NCBI GenBank assembly: GCA_024233865.1
Contig: JACKPA010000002.1
Span: 418,656-482,655, forward strand
Reading direction: 5' to 3'
DNA from: Leptospiraceae bacterium
Lineage (GTDB): Bacteria; Spirochaetota; Leptospiria; Leptospirales; Leptospiraceae
DNA: 64,000 bases
The position numbers and the translations under genes are program-made. Shown piece after piece: positions 17,597 through 26,520 of the stretch. How positions within the stretch are numbered: the first letter of the stretch is position 1; each line of letters starts with the position of its first letter. The notes under the pieces were generated by a model that was given only the letters and a program-made list of their open reading frames with translations, did not search any database and was not told the DNA's origin.

Positions 17597-18463
17597 TTAC
17601 CGGGAAACTTCGTTGATCAACCTACCCAAGAGATAATCGTGTGTTTGTATCGACTTTTGATTTGCTTCGTAGGCTCTATTGACTTCAATCATTTCAACCA
17701 TTTCCGTTACAACTTGTACATTGGAGGCTTCTAAAAAGCCCTGGTAAACTTCCGGTCCTCGGATATCATTGGGAAAAGGAGTCGGTTCACCGGATTCAGG
17801 AGTATCTACATAAAAAGAATCACCTTCTTTATCTAGATGTCTCGGGTTTTCAACCGTTCTGATTTTAATTTTGTCCAAAAATACGGGATTTTCATACCGA
17901 TTTTGCTCTGTGGTGGTCGCATTTACCGGATCGTTTCCGATTTCTGCATTGATATAAATTTCACCATTTTCCCGAACTAAAAAGTTGTTCCTCGCAACTT
18001 GGATTGGACCATTTTCACCCATCAGCACAAATCCCTGGGGCGTTACCAAATTCCCTTTTCTATCTAATGTAAAAGCACCGTTTCGAGTGAGTCTTTCGCC
18101 TCGATTTGTCATTACCATAAAAAAAGCCGGTTTTTCTTCCCCTGGTTTGTCTTGGAGCATCAAATCAAAAGCATTGTCCGTTTTTTTAACAGCTCCTTGC
18201 TCAAATCTTGTATATATTTCATTTACTTCACCACCAAGTCCAAGTTTTCCAACTACCGGAGAAGTATCAAAAGAACCCATAGGAACTTTCCCAACACCGT
18301 CTTCATCATACCTATGAATCAGTAATTCAGGAAAAGCTTTGAATAAGGTAGTGTCTCTTTTAAACGCTGTTTTATCTACATTTGCTAAATTATTGGCAAT
18401 TACGTCCATTCTAGTTTGCTGAATGGTCATTCCATTTGCACCAGTGTATATTCCTCTTAACAT
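17597..18463 (-). CDS. Flagellar basal-body rod/hook protein, FlgF/FlgG type
   Basis: The start is placed at the ATG at 18463 because AGGGGAG lies just upstream and the product then begins MLRGIYTGANGMTIQQTRMD, as this family does. An in-frame ATG 11 codons upstream is less likely. Signature elements are MDVIANNLANVDKTAFKRD at the N-terminus, GNLVTPQGFVLMG in the middle, and the C-terminal VVTEMVEMIEVNRAYEANQK. The protein polymerises in the periplasmic flagellar rod through paired N- and C-terminal helices. Which of FlgF or FlgG it is cannot be decided, although the 288-residue length is slightly long for FlgG. In spirochaetes the filament is periplasmic. Confidence 0.88.
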   Translation of the reverse strand: MLRGIYTGANGMTIQQTRMDVIANNLANVDKTAFKRDTTLFKAFPELLIHRYDEDGVGKVPMGSFDTSPVVGKLGLGGEVNEIYTRFEQGAVKKTDNAFDLMLQDKPGEEKPAFFMVMTNRGERLTRNGAFTLDRKGNLVTPQGFVLMGENGPIQVARNNFLVRENGEIYINAEIGNDPVNATTTEQNRYENPVFLDKIKIRTVENPRHLDKEGDSFYVDTPESGEPTPFPNDIRGPEVYQGFLEASNVQVVTEMVEMIEVNRAYEANQKSIQTHDYLLGRLINEVSR

Positions 18464-18558
18464 AGTAACTCCCCTAAAATAGTATCGTCTTTCCAAAGAA
18501 AATAATAATCAAGAAAAAAAGAAATTGTTTCGGATTATTTTAGTGCTCACATTTTTGG

Positions 18559-19230
18559 TTATTTATCAACTACAATAAACGATACCCTACGGTTTTTCTT
18601 TTGTCCTTCCGGAGTTTTATTATCTGCAATTGGTTTTTTGCTGCCATAACCAACAGCTGTTAATCTCTTGGTATCTACGCCTTTGGATTTCAGATAATTA
18701 GCAACTGCCAATGCTCGCTTTTGGCTAAGAACTGTATTTTTATCCTCGTCACCTGTGTTGTCGGTATGTCCTTGTATTTCGAGCTTGATTTTTGGATTTT
18801 TCGCTAACATTGTAGAAAGTCGATCCAATTCTTTAAACGAAGAAGGGTGTAGGGTATCACTTCCGGTTGGAAATAAAATACTTTTTAGGACTACCTCCTC
18901 TTTGTTTGGTAGGATTTTGTCAAAAGTTTTTGCATCTTTGTCTTTTGTTGCTTCTGGAGAAGGCTCTTTACCCTTTATTCCTAAAAATTTATAGATTCTC
19001 TTTTTCCCAAAAAATGGCAATAGTATACACGGTAAAACGCAGTACAACATGGATTGTTGGTTTAGGGCTTCTATCGTTGGTTTATCCGAATGTTTTAAGA
19101 TGGCAATATTTTGAGGCTTATAAAATGGCTTTTGGGTTATACAACTTCCCAAAAAGCAAAAAATAGATATTGCTATTATAGTCTTTTTTTTAAATCGGAA
19201 AAAAAATAAGACAAAATTTAACGTCTTCAT
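18559..19230 (-). CDS. OmpA-family lipoprotein (Pal-like)
   Basis: The 223-residue product has a long basic start, a hydrophobic core and the lipobox FLGSC (Cys about 30). A second hydrophobic patch follows (YCVLPCILLPFFG, about 63-75), which is unusual for Pal. Residues about 112-222 form an OmpA domain: SILFPTGSDTLHPSSFKELD, LEIQGHTDNTGDEDKN, LSQKRALAVANYLKSKGVD and the final KKNRRVSFIVVD. It should anchor the outer membrane to peptidoglycan. It is a separate paralogue from the OmpA-family gene at 5576. It lies 95 bp upstream of the flagellar gene on the same strand. Confidence 0.85.
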   Translation of the reverse strand: MKTLNFVLFFFRFKKKTIIAISIFCFLGSCITQKPFYKPQNIAILKHSDKPTIEALNQQSMLYCVLPCILLPFFGKKRIYKFLGIKGKEPSPEATKDKDAKTFDKILPNKEEVVLKSILFPTGSDTLHPSSFKELDRLSTMLAKNPKIKLEIQGHTDNTGDEDKNTVLSQKRALAVANYLKSKGVDTKRLTAVGYGSKKPIADNKTPEGQKKNRRVSFIVVDK

Positions 19231-19390
19231 GTTTGATAAAAATCCTTACCAACAGCTAACCCATTCTACTTGTTAAAATTAATTGTAAAAATTGAAGTTA
19301 TCTTGTAAAGAATATTTCTTTTAAGAAATTTTATCTTTTTTCGATTTGTAACAGGAAAAGCAGAAAATCGCCAATCAAAACCAAAAAATA

Positions 19391-19633
19391 CTAAAACTTT
19401 ATTTTTGGTAATCGAACCCTAACAGGTCTCACTTTAACCTTCATCGGTCTCACTTTGACCGGTCTTGCCCTATAATGTCCCCGTGGGTAATAACCAGGAT
19501 AATAATGATAATAATGGTATGTACGATAAGGACGGCGACTAGGATAGTTATAGTCATCGTCATGATCTTCTGCTACGGAATATGTACAAGATACACAAAA
19601 CAATAAAGCCAAAATAATTGCCGTTTTTTTCAT
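19391..19633 (-). CDS. Small Tyr/His/Arg-rich lipoprotein
   Basis: The 80-residue product has a signal peptide ending in FCVSC (Cys16). The mature part is an unusual low-complexity sequence. An acidic HDDDYNY is followed by a Tyr/His cluster (YRTYHYYHYYPGYYPRGHYR), then a basic tail of VRP/KVKV units (about 58-80). RBS AGAGGAAG precedes the ATG. No family recognised. The basic tail could bind peptidoglycan, LPS or nucleic acid, but this is speculation. Confidence 0.6.
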   Translation of the reverse strand: MKKTAIILALLFCVSCTYSVAEDHDDDYNYPSRRPYRTYHYYHYYPGYYPRGHYRARPVKVRPMKVKVRPVRVRLPKIKF

Positions 19634-19687
19634 TTTATCTTCCTCTTTTATTTAGACTCCCAAATTTTCCGTTAACAAGAATTTTTT

Positions 19688-20722
19688 TCAAGATGTTTTG
19701 ACTCCTAATTCTCTTTTTATGGCTTGGTGGATGTAAAACTCATTTAATGGGTCCCGCATTAAAAACAAACCAATATCTTCCGATAACGATCTGACCAAAT
19801 CTATGGAAAATATGTTGATTATATTATTCAAAAATAACTCAGAAACGGTTTCCGTACCGTAAGGAAAATACTTTTTCAATTCAATATCCGGATTGTGATC
19901 TTTTATGGCAGACAATTCCAGCACTCTCGCTCTTAATAAATCGAGTAGAATTTTACTGTCCAAATATCTTTTGGGTCTGTCTTTTTCCTTTTTTATATGT
20001 CCCATAAGCTCGTCATTTCCACGAATTTTTTCCAAAAGATAGATTCCAAATCCCGTAAATATGGCAGCCAAAGATAGCATTTCCGAAAGACGGAGGTTTT
20101 CTGCATATTTTTTGTAAGGAACATCCAGAATATATTCCTGTTCTATTTCCAAATTTTTACAGCTAATTTTGCAATGAGTCGCTTCTTTAGCAAAAGGAAG
20201 ACTAAATTTGGTAACAATCAAATTCGGATGATCTTTGGGTAATAAAACTAATTTATATTCACCCGCTTCTTCTGATTTTACTACAACCAAAAAAGTCTTA
20301 GCATGTATCCCGTTGGTTAAAAAAGATTTTTCAACGTCTATAATATTCTTTCCATCAACATTCTTTAAAACACTTTTGATATTACTCAATCGTCCTTTCC
20401 AACCGGGTTCGGAAACGCCCATGCTAACAACGTGCCTTCCCGCTTGTATCTCATCCAAAACTTGTTGGGACATTTTATGACCACTTTTTGAACTTTTTTT
20501 TAAAAGCTCTCCGGCGATATTGATCTGAGCCATTATCCCAACACCAAGCCCAACACCATGTTCATGAGAAGCCAATTGAATCAATTTTTCATGAAATTCG
20601 ACAAAACCACCACTGTTTAATGGCAAAAACAGACCTTCTTCTGCCATTTCGGGAAGTATTGCCGGATAGTATTCTTCCGAATCTAACGTTAGAGATTCTA
20701 ATTTTTTAAACAATTTTTCCAA
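19688..20722 (-). CDS. Divergent acyl-CoA dehydrogenase-fold protein
   Basis: The 344-residue product resembles acyl-CoA dehydrogenases in the middle beta domain: VVSMGVSEPGWKGRLSNIKS, followed by a strand with KNIIDVEKSFLTNGIHAKTF. It has an N-terminal helical part (LPEMAEEGLFLPL) and a C-terminal helical bundle. It is shorter than usual (about 380-400), and the canonical catalytic Glu region and FAD-binding RxxF/QxxGG motifs are not evident, so enzymatic activity is uncertain. It starts 11 bp after the stop of miaB on the same strand and is probably co-transcribed with it. Confidence 0.7.
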   Translation of the reverse strand: MEKLFKKLESLTLDSEEYYPAILPEMAEEGLFLPLNSGGFVEFHEKLIQLASHEHGVGLGVGIMAQINIAGELLKKSSKSGHKMSQQVLDEIQAGRHVVSMGVSEPGWKGRLSNIKSVLKNVDGKNIIDVEKSFLTNGIHAKTFLVVVKSEEAGEYKLVLLPKDHPNLIVTKFSLPFAKEATHCKISCKNLEIEQEYILDVPYKKYAENLRLSEMLSLAAIFTGFGIYLLEKIRGNDELMGHIKKEKDRPKRYLDSKILLDLLRARVLELSAIKDHNPDIELKKYFPYGTETVSELFLNNIINIFSIDLVRSLSEDIGLFLMRDPLNEFYIHQAIKRELGVKTS

Positions 20723-20733
20723 GATGGTTTCCT

Positions 20734-22086
20734 TTAAGGTTTGTATTCACCTTTGAGAGTTGCACTACTTGCCGAACGAATGATCACCGGCACTATTTTG
20801 CCTCTAAAATCCTCTATCGAAGCTTCCTCCGGTATGGGACAAACTACCATTCGACCACATTCCGTCCGACCACTCATATCTCTATTTGATTTTTTGGAAG
20901 TGTTTTCGACTAGAATTTCGTAGGTGTTTCCAATCTTTTCTTTATTCAATTTTGAGGAAATGTTGGTTTGTAATTCTATTAATTGATTCAATCGCTCTGT
21001 TTTTATATTCTCCGGAACGTTATCTTTGTATATCTTTTTTGCCGTTGTCCCCTCTCTTTCCGAATACTTAAACATAAATGCCATATCGTAGCCTGCTCTT
21101 TCCACTACTTTCAGAGTATCTTGAAAAGCAGTTTCTGTTTCTCCGGGAAACCCCACAATAACGTCTGTTGTCAATCCAACACTGGGAATTATTTTTCGAA
21201 TGGTATCAACCAAATACAAATATTCGGCAGACGTATAGTTTCTTCTCATATTGGAAAGCACTTCATCATTACCGGATTGTAGAGGAAGGTGAATGTTGGA
21301 ACAAAACCTCTTTTCACCCGCCATTAAATTCAAAAGATGCATTGGAAAATCTTTAGGGTGAGGTGATGTAAAGCGAATCCTTTCAATTTTGGTTTTTTGG
21401 AGTATTTCTTCCACCAACTTGGCAAAGTCCGTATCCTCTAGTTTATAAGAATTCACATTTTGCCCAAGGAGAGTCACTTGTTTGATACCTTTGTCTGTCA
21501 ATTGATTTATCTCTTCTAAAATCGAATCGACTCCCCTACTACGCTCTCTACCCCTCGTGTAAGGAACAACACAGAAAGTACAAAAGTTATTGCAACCTCT
21601 CATAATAGTGACAAAGGCAGAAATGTCACCTTCAGAAACTTCCGGTTGGATTTCTTGATATGTTTCCGTTCTCGATAGAGTAGTTAGCTGAACTTTCTCC
21701 TCTCCATTTCTTGCCCTTTGAACCAATTCTCCCAAATTGCGGTAATTATCCGGTCCTGCGACCAAATCAACAGGCAGTTCCAAATGAAACAAATCGTCTT
21801 TCAAGTTTTGTGCCATACAACCCAAAATTCCTATCACGAGATTTGGGTTTTTCTTTTTTAAATAATTCAGATTCTGAACCCTTGCGTAAACTTTCGCATG
21901 AGCATTTTCTCTAACAGCACAGGTATTTAGAAAAATTATGTCCGAATTTTCCGGATTCTCGGCTTTTTGATACTTCTCTTTTTTCATAATTGAAGTAACC
22001 AAACCGGAATCGTATTCGTTCATTTGGCAGCCATAGGTTTCAATGTAGACCTTTAAAGAATTTGGTTCGCTTTCTTTTAATTCCAT
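20734..22086 (-). CDS. miaB: tRNA-2-methylthio-N6-dimethylallyladenosine synthase MiaB
   Basis: The 450-residue product has the three N-terminal cluster-binding cysteines (ETYGCQMNEYD, FLNTCAVRENA, GILGCMAQN), the radical-SAM motif RGCNNFCTFCVVPYTRGRER, VTLLGQNVNSY, and a C-terminal TRAM domain (about 380-448). It uses two 4Fe-4S clusters and SAM to add a methylthio group to i6A37 of tRNAs reading UNN codons. Length and motif order are standard. It is the first gene of a two-gene unit with the acyl-CoA dehydrogenase-like gene. Upstream is an AT-rich stretch with decayed duplicated DNA. Confidence 0.94.
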   Translation of the reverse strand: MELKESEPNSLKVYIETYGCQMNEYDSGLVTSIMKKEKYQKAENPENSDIIFLNTCAVRENAHAKVYARVQNLNYLKKKNPNLVIGILGCMAQNLKDDLFHLELPVDLVAGPDNYRNLGELVQRARNGEEKVQLTTLSRTETYQEIQPEVSEGDISAFVTIMRGCNNFCTFCVVPYTRGRERSRGVDSILEEINQLTDKGIKQVTLLGQNVNSYKLEDTDFAKLVEEILQKTKIERIRFTSPHPKDFPMHLLNLMAGEKRFCSNIHLPLQSGNDEVLSNMRRNYTSAEYLYLVDTIRKIIPSVGLTTDVIVGFPGETETAFQDTLKVVERAGYDMAFMFKYSEREGTTAKKIYKDNVPENIKTERLNQLIELQTNISSKLNKEKIGNTYEILVENTSKKSNRDMSGRTECGRMVVCPIPEEASIEDFRGKIVPVIIRSASSATLKGEYKP

Positions 22087-22342
22087 AAGGTCAAAATGAA
22101 AATAGAGTGAAAATTGTAAAGATTATATTATAAGCCATTTGTTCTCTTTTGGACTCAAAGAAAAACGAATTATTTTACCCTTGCCATCTCAAGTTTTTAT
22201 AATATAGCATTCAAATTTAATTTTTGCCAATAATAACAAGATGAATTTTAGCCCTTTTATTCTCCTTTTATTCTTTGTAATAATATTTCTTCGTTTTGTA
22301 AATCTTTTTTTGTAATCACTAACAATCCAATTATTATCTCCT

Positions 22343-22444
22343 TTACTTAAACGATCTCGAATATATTTGTCTCTTAAACCTTCCCAATGTAATTAACATA
22401 CCCGTAACTAAAAACAAATGTAATATTTTTTTTATTCTATTCAT
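22343..22444 (-). pseudogene. 5' remnant of a copy of the small lipoprotein gene at 27389-27853
   Basis: This 33-codon frame begins MNRIKKILHLFLVTGMLITL, very close to the start of the lipoprotein at 27389 (MNRIQKILYMLLVTSMLMTF). It loses similarity before the lipobox Cys and stops shortly after. The upstream bases, including the RBS region, are also near-identical to 27845-27900. It marks the left end of a block (about 22385-23003) duplicated from about 27790-28397. The roughly 255 bases between here and miaB hold only AT-rich sequence with no gene I can support. Confidence 0.75.
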
Positions 22445-22506
22445 AGAATTTTTTCCTTTTTATTCTTTTTTTATTTACCTATACACTTTGGTAAATAAAC
22501 ATACAT

Positions 22507-23003
22507 CTACCATCCAGTGCTTACATGCACATCCTTTGCAACCGGATTACCTGCTGCATCTGTCATTCTTATTTTTATTGTCCAATGTCCTTGTGGATCG
22601 TTGGTTGGACCGCCTCGCAAACAACCAGCCCTGTCCAAAATACCCGGAAATCCACCATTATTTTCTATCATCTCCCACTTAAAAGGAGAATGTCCTCCTG
22701 TTGGTCTTAGTTGAAATACATAGTCTTCAAACCATCTTCCTACACATTCTCCTTCCGTAAGACAATTTGTAAAGCTTGTGTTATTATCATTGAGAACAGG
22801 GCAGGCTTCGTTTCCTTGAATTGAGTAATTTTCTGTATTAGATAAATCTAACGTATTGTGTGTCATATACCCACATTCAAAATAAATTCTCTTCAATGTT
22901 CCAGCTGGTCCTACATTCAGAACGTCACTCATCGGAAAGCCAAGTTCTTTCATTCCGTCTATTTCCAAATACTTTGTCAACAATAACCCATGAAGATGGT
23001 AAG
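22507..23003 (-). pseudogene. 3' end of a cassette-B-type SGNH protein gene, cut by an ISKra4-family element
   Basis: From 23003 down to the stop at 22507 the sequence is nearly identical to 27902-28397, encoding the LGFP-like and Ig-like C-terminal part (MKELGFPMSDV, then ECVGRWFEDYVFQLRPTGG, TKDVHVSTGW-type end). Only a few bases differ (for example RAGC versus RAGR, PVAK versus PVTK). Upstream coding is replaced by the insertion element that begins exactly where similarity stops. The longer open frame into the element (to 23085) is not meaningful coding. High identity suggests recent duplication or gene conversion. Confidence 0.85.
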
Positions 23004-24143
23004 GGTATGACTTATATTTAATGTTAAACTTATACATGAGTATAAGTTCCATATTGAATTGATTTTGCTCCAGAACTGTTCCCACCTATCTGGATTATAA
23101 ATCATAGTTCTTAAATCCAAAACGACTCTAACCCCATTTCGTTTCCATTTCATTCCGGATTTACAAAGTCTTTCTTTCACAATCATTTTGCAAGCGGCCT
23201 CTGTTATACCGGAGCCTATTGGCAATTTTTTATCAAGATTATTCGGATAATTCATTTTATCATGGTTATTTGTAAAATACGTAATTACCTTTTGTAAGTC
23301 CTCACGGTCTTTCTTTGAATACTTTCCATTTTCAAAATGGGTTTTAATTGATTCCAAAATGATTTTTGCCCCACCTTCTTCATGCTTCAACTGATGACAC
23401 CATTCACTTAGCTTCATTTCTTGTTCACTTTTGGTCTCATATATTATCTTAGATGCTATAGAAAGATATTCCGTTACATGGTAAAAATCCAATGTTAAAA
23501 TATCTACGTATTTTTCCAAAAAAGTCCAATTATCCTTTGCTCCATCCGCAAGACCTATATAATTCACATTCGGATACTGATTTTTTATCTGTATTATCTC
23601 CGCATCCATTTTTTTCTTAAACAACTCTTTTCCATGCTCCGGATGACTTGCTATATAACTCGTATACAACCTATTTCCGTCTTTGTCATGTAACCCTATT
23701 GTACCAACCATTACTTGTTTAAACTTTTCACCTAAAATATACACATTTGCTCCATCCATCCCTATACTTACAGTTGCTACCGGAACGTCTAAATGAGGAA
23801 CTTTATATCCCCATTTTTCTTCTTTTCTGGCTTGATATTCTAAGGGACAATATGTTTTCCCTCCTTCGCTGGTCTGGTATACATGTCGTTCTATTTCCGT
23901 CTTTCCATAAGGTGTTTGGTAACTCTTTGGCTCTTTACCTTTACTTGTGAATTTTACATTTCCCAGTAGCATCGGACTTCCATCCGTATCAAATCTTTCC
24001 AATGCTTTGCCTGTTGCTAAGCATCCAGCTTCATTCAAGGATGATTGAATTATATTCTCTGTCTCTAACATCGAATTTGTTAATTTTATTTCTATCTCTA
24101 TATAAACTTTATCTTTATCACACTTTAGTATTTTTGCTGCCAT
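22977..24143 (-). CDS. ISKra4-family transposase
   Basis: The 388-residue frame shows the family's DDE-type core: VATVSIGMDGANVYI, NYIGLADGAKDNWTFLEKYV, LTLDFYHVTEYLSIASKI, and near the end the signature GSGITEAACKMIVKERLCKS, GMKWKRNGVRVVLDLR and WEQFWSKIN. No frameshift is seen, so the enzyme may be intact. The frame has no stop of its own before the inverted repeat. It reads through the element end (23003) and stops at 22977 in flanking DNA, adding about nine foreign residues. Confidence 0.85.
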   Translation of the reverse strand: MAAKILKCDKDKVYIEIEIKLTNSMLETENIIQSSLNEAGCLATGKALERFDTDGSPMLLGNVKFTSKGKEPKSYQTPYGKTEIERHVYQTSEGGKTYCPLEYQARKEEKWGYKVPHLDVPVATVSIGMDGANVYILGEKFKQVMVGTIGLHDKDGNRLYTSYIASHPEHGKELFKKKMDAEIIQIKNQYPNVNYIGLADGAKDNWTFLEKYVDILTLDFYHVTEYLSIASKIIYETKSEQEMKLSEWCHQLKHEEGGAKIILESIKTHFENGKYSKKDREDLQKVITYFTNNHDKMNYPNNLDKKLPIGSGITEAACKMIVKERLCKSGMKWKRNGVRVVLDLRTMIYNPDRWEQFWSKINSIWNLYSCISLTLNISHTLTIFMGYC

Positions 24144-24200
24144 ACCATTATTTTTGGCATCTTTACCTATTTACTTTAACATTATTTCTTAGTCATACCC
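23003..24200 (-). mobile_element. ISKra4-family insertion sequence, about 1.2 kb
   Basis: The ends are inverted repeats: GGGTATGACT at 23003-23012 and its complement ending at 24200. A second matching block (AATGTTAAA) lies 7 bases further in on both sides, giving about 26 bp of imperfect repeat. A single transposase gene fills the element. No target duplication is visible. The two flanks come from different genes (left: end of a cassette-B-type SGNH gene; right: middle of a cassette-A-type SGNH gene), so the element probably sits at a recombination or deletion junction rather than at a simple insertion site. Confidence 0.82.
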
Positions 24201-25091
24201 ATACTGCCGGTATGTTTCCAAGAAGAACAAACAATCTTCCTATGCCCCAGTCTTTATAATCATTTCCATCTCCATCTTTATCTATACAACTTCCATCAGG
24301 ATTTTTTCTTCTTGGGTTATCCGGATCCAATCGCTTCTTTCCATTTTCCGTTACTCTAAAATAGTCTCCACATCCGTCATTTACTTGGTGATGGTAGGTA
24401 ATGAGTTTTTCAATATTATACACGGTGTTTAATCTCCTAAAAGGAACAGCCCACCACATCGCTTGTAACATTCCTTTATAGCTATGAAAATCGTTTCCGC
24501 TATCATCATTATACTTCTCGGTGGCATCTGTGGTCTTCCGTAACCGCCTCCTTCGTTTATCCCATTTGGAGGTTTTGCTTGTCCTAAACCAATCCAAGGA
24601 TCTTTTCGCCTCCGAATATACACGTCTCAAAATGTTCTTTCCAAGCAGACGATGTCGAACCAGCAGCACCCATGTTGAGAACATGGTATGGCACCGTCAC
24701 CTAAGTAACTATCCCAAATTTCGCTCGGACCGCCAAACATGGTTAAGCTATCTCCTATCAAAGCAACATGCTTGTCATGGTTTTGACCAGTATCCCCCGC
24801 ATTTATATCTTTTATTATTCTTTCTTATTTTATAAAAATAATTGCACCACACCCAAAATTACTACGAATAAGAACCCTCCCCGTAACAATGGGTGTAGGG
24901 TCAAAGTCATAAAGTTCCGTTGTCCTTGGCACAATTATCTGCCATACCCGGTATGGCTTGGTAAAATTTAAGCTGACAAATCGTAAACCCTTTAAGTTTA
25001 TCAATCAGAACAACTTAAGTCACTTCCTTTATATTTCTTATTGGAAAGATTGAGACCAATAGTATAAGAATCAATATCAAATATTTTTCAT
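24201..25091 (-). pseudogene. Frameshifted 5' part of a cassette-A-type SGNH hydrolase gene (cassette C)
   Basis: The region aligns throughout with the first 60 percent of the gene at 33465-34994. Frames differ along the way: one encodes GGYGRPQMPPRSIMMI, another NDFHSYKGMLQAMWWAVPFR, YNIEKLITYHHQ and DYKDWGIGRLFVLLGNIP. The start region reads Met-Lys-Asn-Ile-stop. The last shared residues are NIPA, where the insertion element begins. Frame changes near 24490-24540 destroy the GGND block of the SGNH fold. Non-functional. Confidence 0.85.
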
Positions 25092-25113
25092 TGTTTTTAC
25101 TCCTTTATAAAAA

Positions 25114-25770
25114 TTATTCATACGAACTACAGAGAACATAGTTTCGATTTGTTTTATTCTCGTAAGTGCGACCAATTAAGATTAGATTCACCACAGTTTA
25201 CATATTCAGCAAGTTCACTATTATAACTACTACTATAACTAGTCCAAAGTTTCAAATCCTTACTTACTATATGACTATATATTGTTTCTCTATAGGGTGT
25301 TCTGAAAATATCTCTATAATAAGTTGGGAACTTTCCAATCTCTACCAAGTGTTGTATCAGTATAACAACTTTTGTATGCTTCGCTATTTCCATTCCCGTC
25401 TAAATTCCTTTCCGTTTTTAGAGTTGTAGTTCTCATTGCCATTACAAGAGTTATCCGTGTCACAATACTGCAATTGAACTGCACCATAATTATCAGACTC
25501 ACTTCCTGTTCCTTGACAATCATTCTCTGCTTGTCGATACACCTGTCCTTGAAGACATTTTTTGTAATAAATAATTTGTCACCTTCTTAAGTAATAGCCT
25601 TTACACTACCATCCATCATGTCTACAACTGATTGAGTTTGGTTTATAATTCATAATAAAATGCATTATCAGACCGTATTTGACTTCGTTATCTAGAGATT
25701 TCTGATAATCTTTACCACCATTACAGGAAACAAACATAAAAGGAATCATAATATATTTAACTACTTTCAT
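25114..25770 (-). pseudogene. Frameshifted copy of the Cys-rich lipoprotein gene (cassette C)
   Basis: This is a decayed copy of 35015-35647. Pieces in different frames encode SEAYKSCYTDTTLGRDWKVP (shared with SEAYDSCNSDTLLNRKWKV) and ETIYSHIVSKDLKLWTSYS (shared with NTIYSHIVYKGLKIWSSYS). The bases before the ATG at 25770 (RBS and start) match those before 35647. Several indels break the frame. It lies between the decayed SGNH and protease-like copies in the same order as in cassettes A and B. Confidence 0.83.
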
Positions 25771-26403
25771 TGTCTTCTCCTCCTTGTTCGTCTATAACTG
25801 CTTTCCGCAACTCCATATTCTTTTGGTTGATCTGCTCAAACAAGTTCTTGCTTGCAACTCCGTTTGCAGGTGTGTGTTTGTTTATCATATCATCCATCTC
25901 AACTATCCCTACCGAAGACGACAGACGAATAATCTTTAATTCTTCGTCTGTTCGGGAATATAGGTTATCTTGAATTATCCGGTAAGAAGAATCCATGTAT
26001 TCTTCAAACTTCATTCCCGAACTATAACCTGGTATCTTCTCCCACTTCAACGCCTCGTCTATATTACCAGAGTTGACAAAGTTATACATTTCTTGGATTT
26101 GACCTCGCTTGCTCTTGTCTTGCTTCAACAGTATCATGACCATCTCGAATTTGCATTCTCATTTCAATTCCTATGGCAAGGATTTCATCTTTACTCAAAG
26201 CATAATCACCATTCACCGGTAAGGTTGTTTTTAACTCTCCGTAGAGTGTGCGGATGCCCGCTATGTCATCATTACTCAAGTTCGTTTTCACTACTCCCGG
26301 ATTCACAAACTTGTGCATCACTTCACTTACCAAAGGGTTGGAATGACCGCTTCCAACCTTTGCCAGGCACTCTAATTCTGTGTCTCCGGGCATACAATGG
26401 TCA
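25757..26403 (-). pseudogene. Truncated, frameshifted matrixin-like gene (cassette C)
   Basis: Nearly identical to the 3' half of the gene at 35644-36873. Similarity starts at codons for DHC, directly after the position of the zinc-binding motif, runs through the Met-turn region SEVMHKFVNPGVVKTNLSND, then shifts frame by one inserted base near 26095 (RQEQARS goes out of frame; IQEMYNFVNSG continues in the other frame). The N-terminal half, including the signal peptide and HxxGHxxGxxH, is missing. A palindromic repeat (26416-26514) sits just beyond the truncation point. Longer frames covering the repeat (to 26570) are artefacts. Confidence 0.87.
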
Positions 26404-26415
26404 GGTTTTGTATTA

Positions 26416-26514
26416 ACCACAGATAAACACTGATTTACACTGATAGGGAAAAAAATGAAATATCTGTGTTTATCCGTGTCCATGCTTCGACTTTGCTCAG
26501 CACAAGTCTGTGGT
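26416..26514. repeat. Palindromic dispersed repeat with ACCACAGA/TCTGTGGT ends, copy 1
   Basis: The element begins ACCACAGATAAACACTGATT and ends with CAGCACAAGTCTGTGGT. Internal segments also pair (GATAAACAC with GTGTTTATC). The right half, with CTTCGACTTTGCTCAGCACAAG, is shared almost exactly with the copy at 36896-36973. It abuts the truncated end of the cassette C protease-like gene. Confidence 0.75.
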
Positions 26515-26520
26515 AATTCA

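Noticed and set aside
22087..22342. Possible gene upstream of miaB
   Set aside because: AT-rich sequence with frequent stops in all frames and no recognisable motif.
23086..24143. Possible non-IS origin of the large frame at 22977-24143
   Set aside because: The GSGITEAACK and WEQFW motifs and the matched inverted repeats show it is an ISKra4-family transposase.
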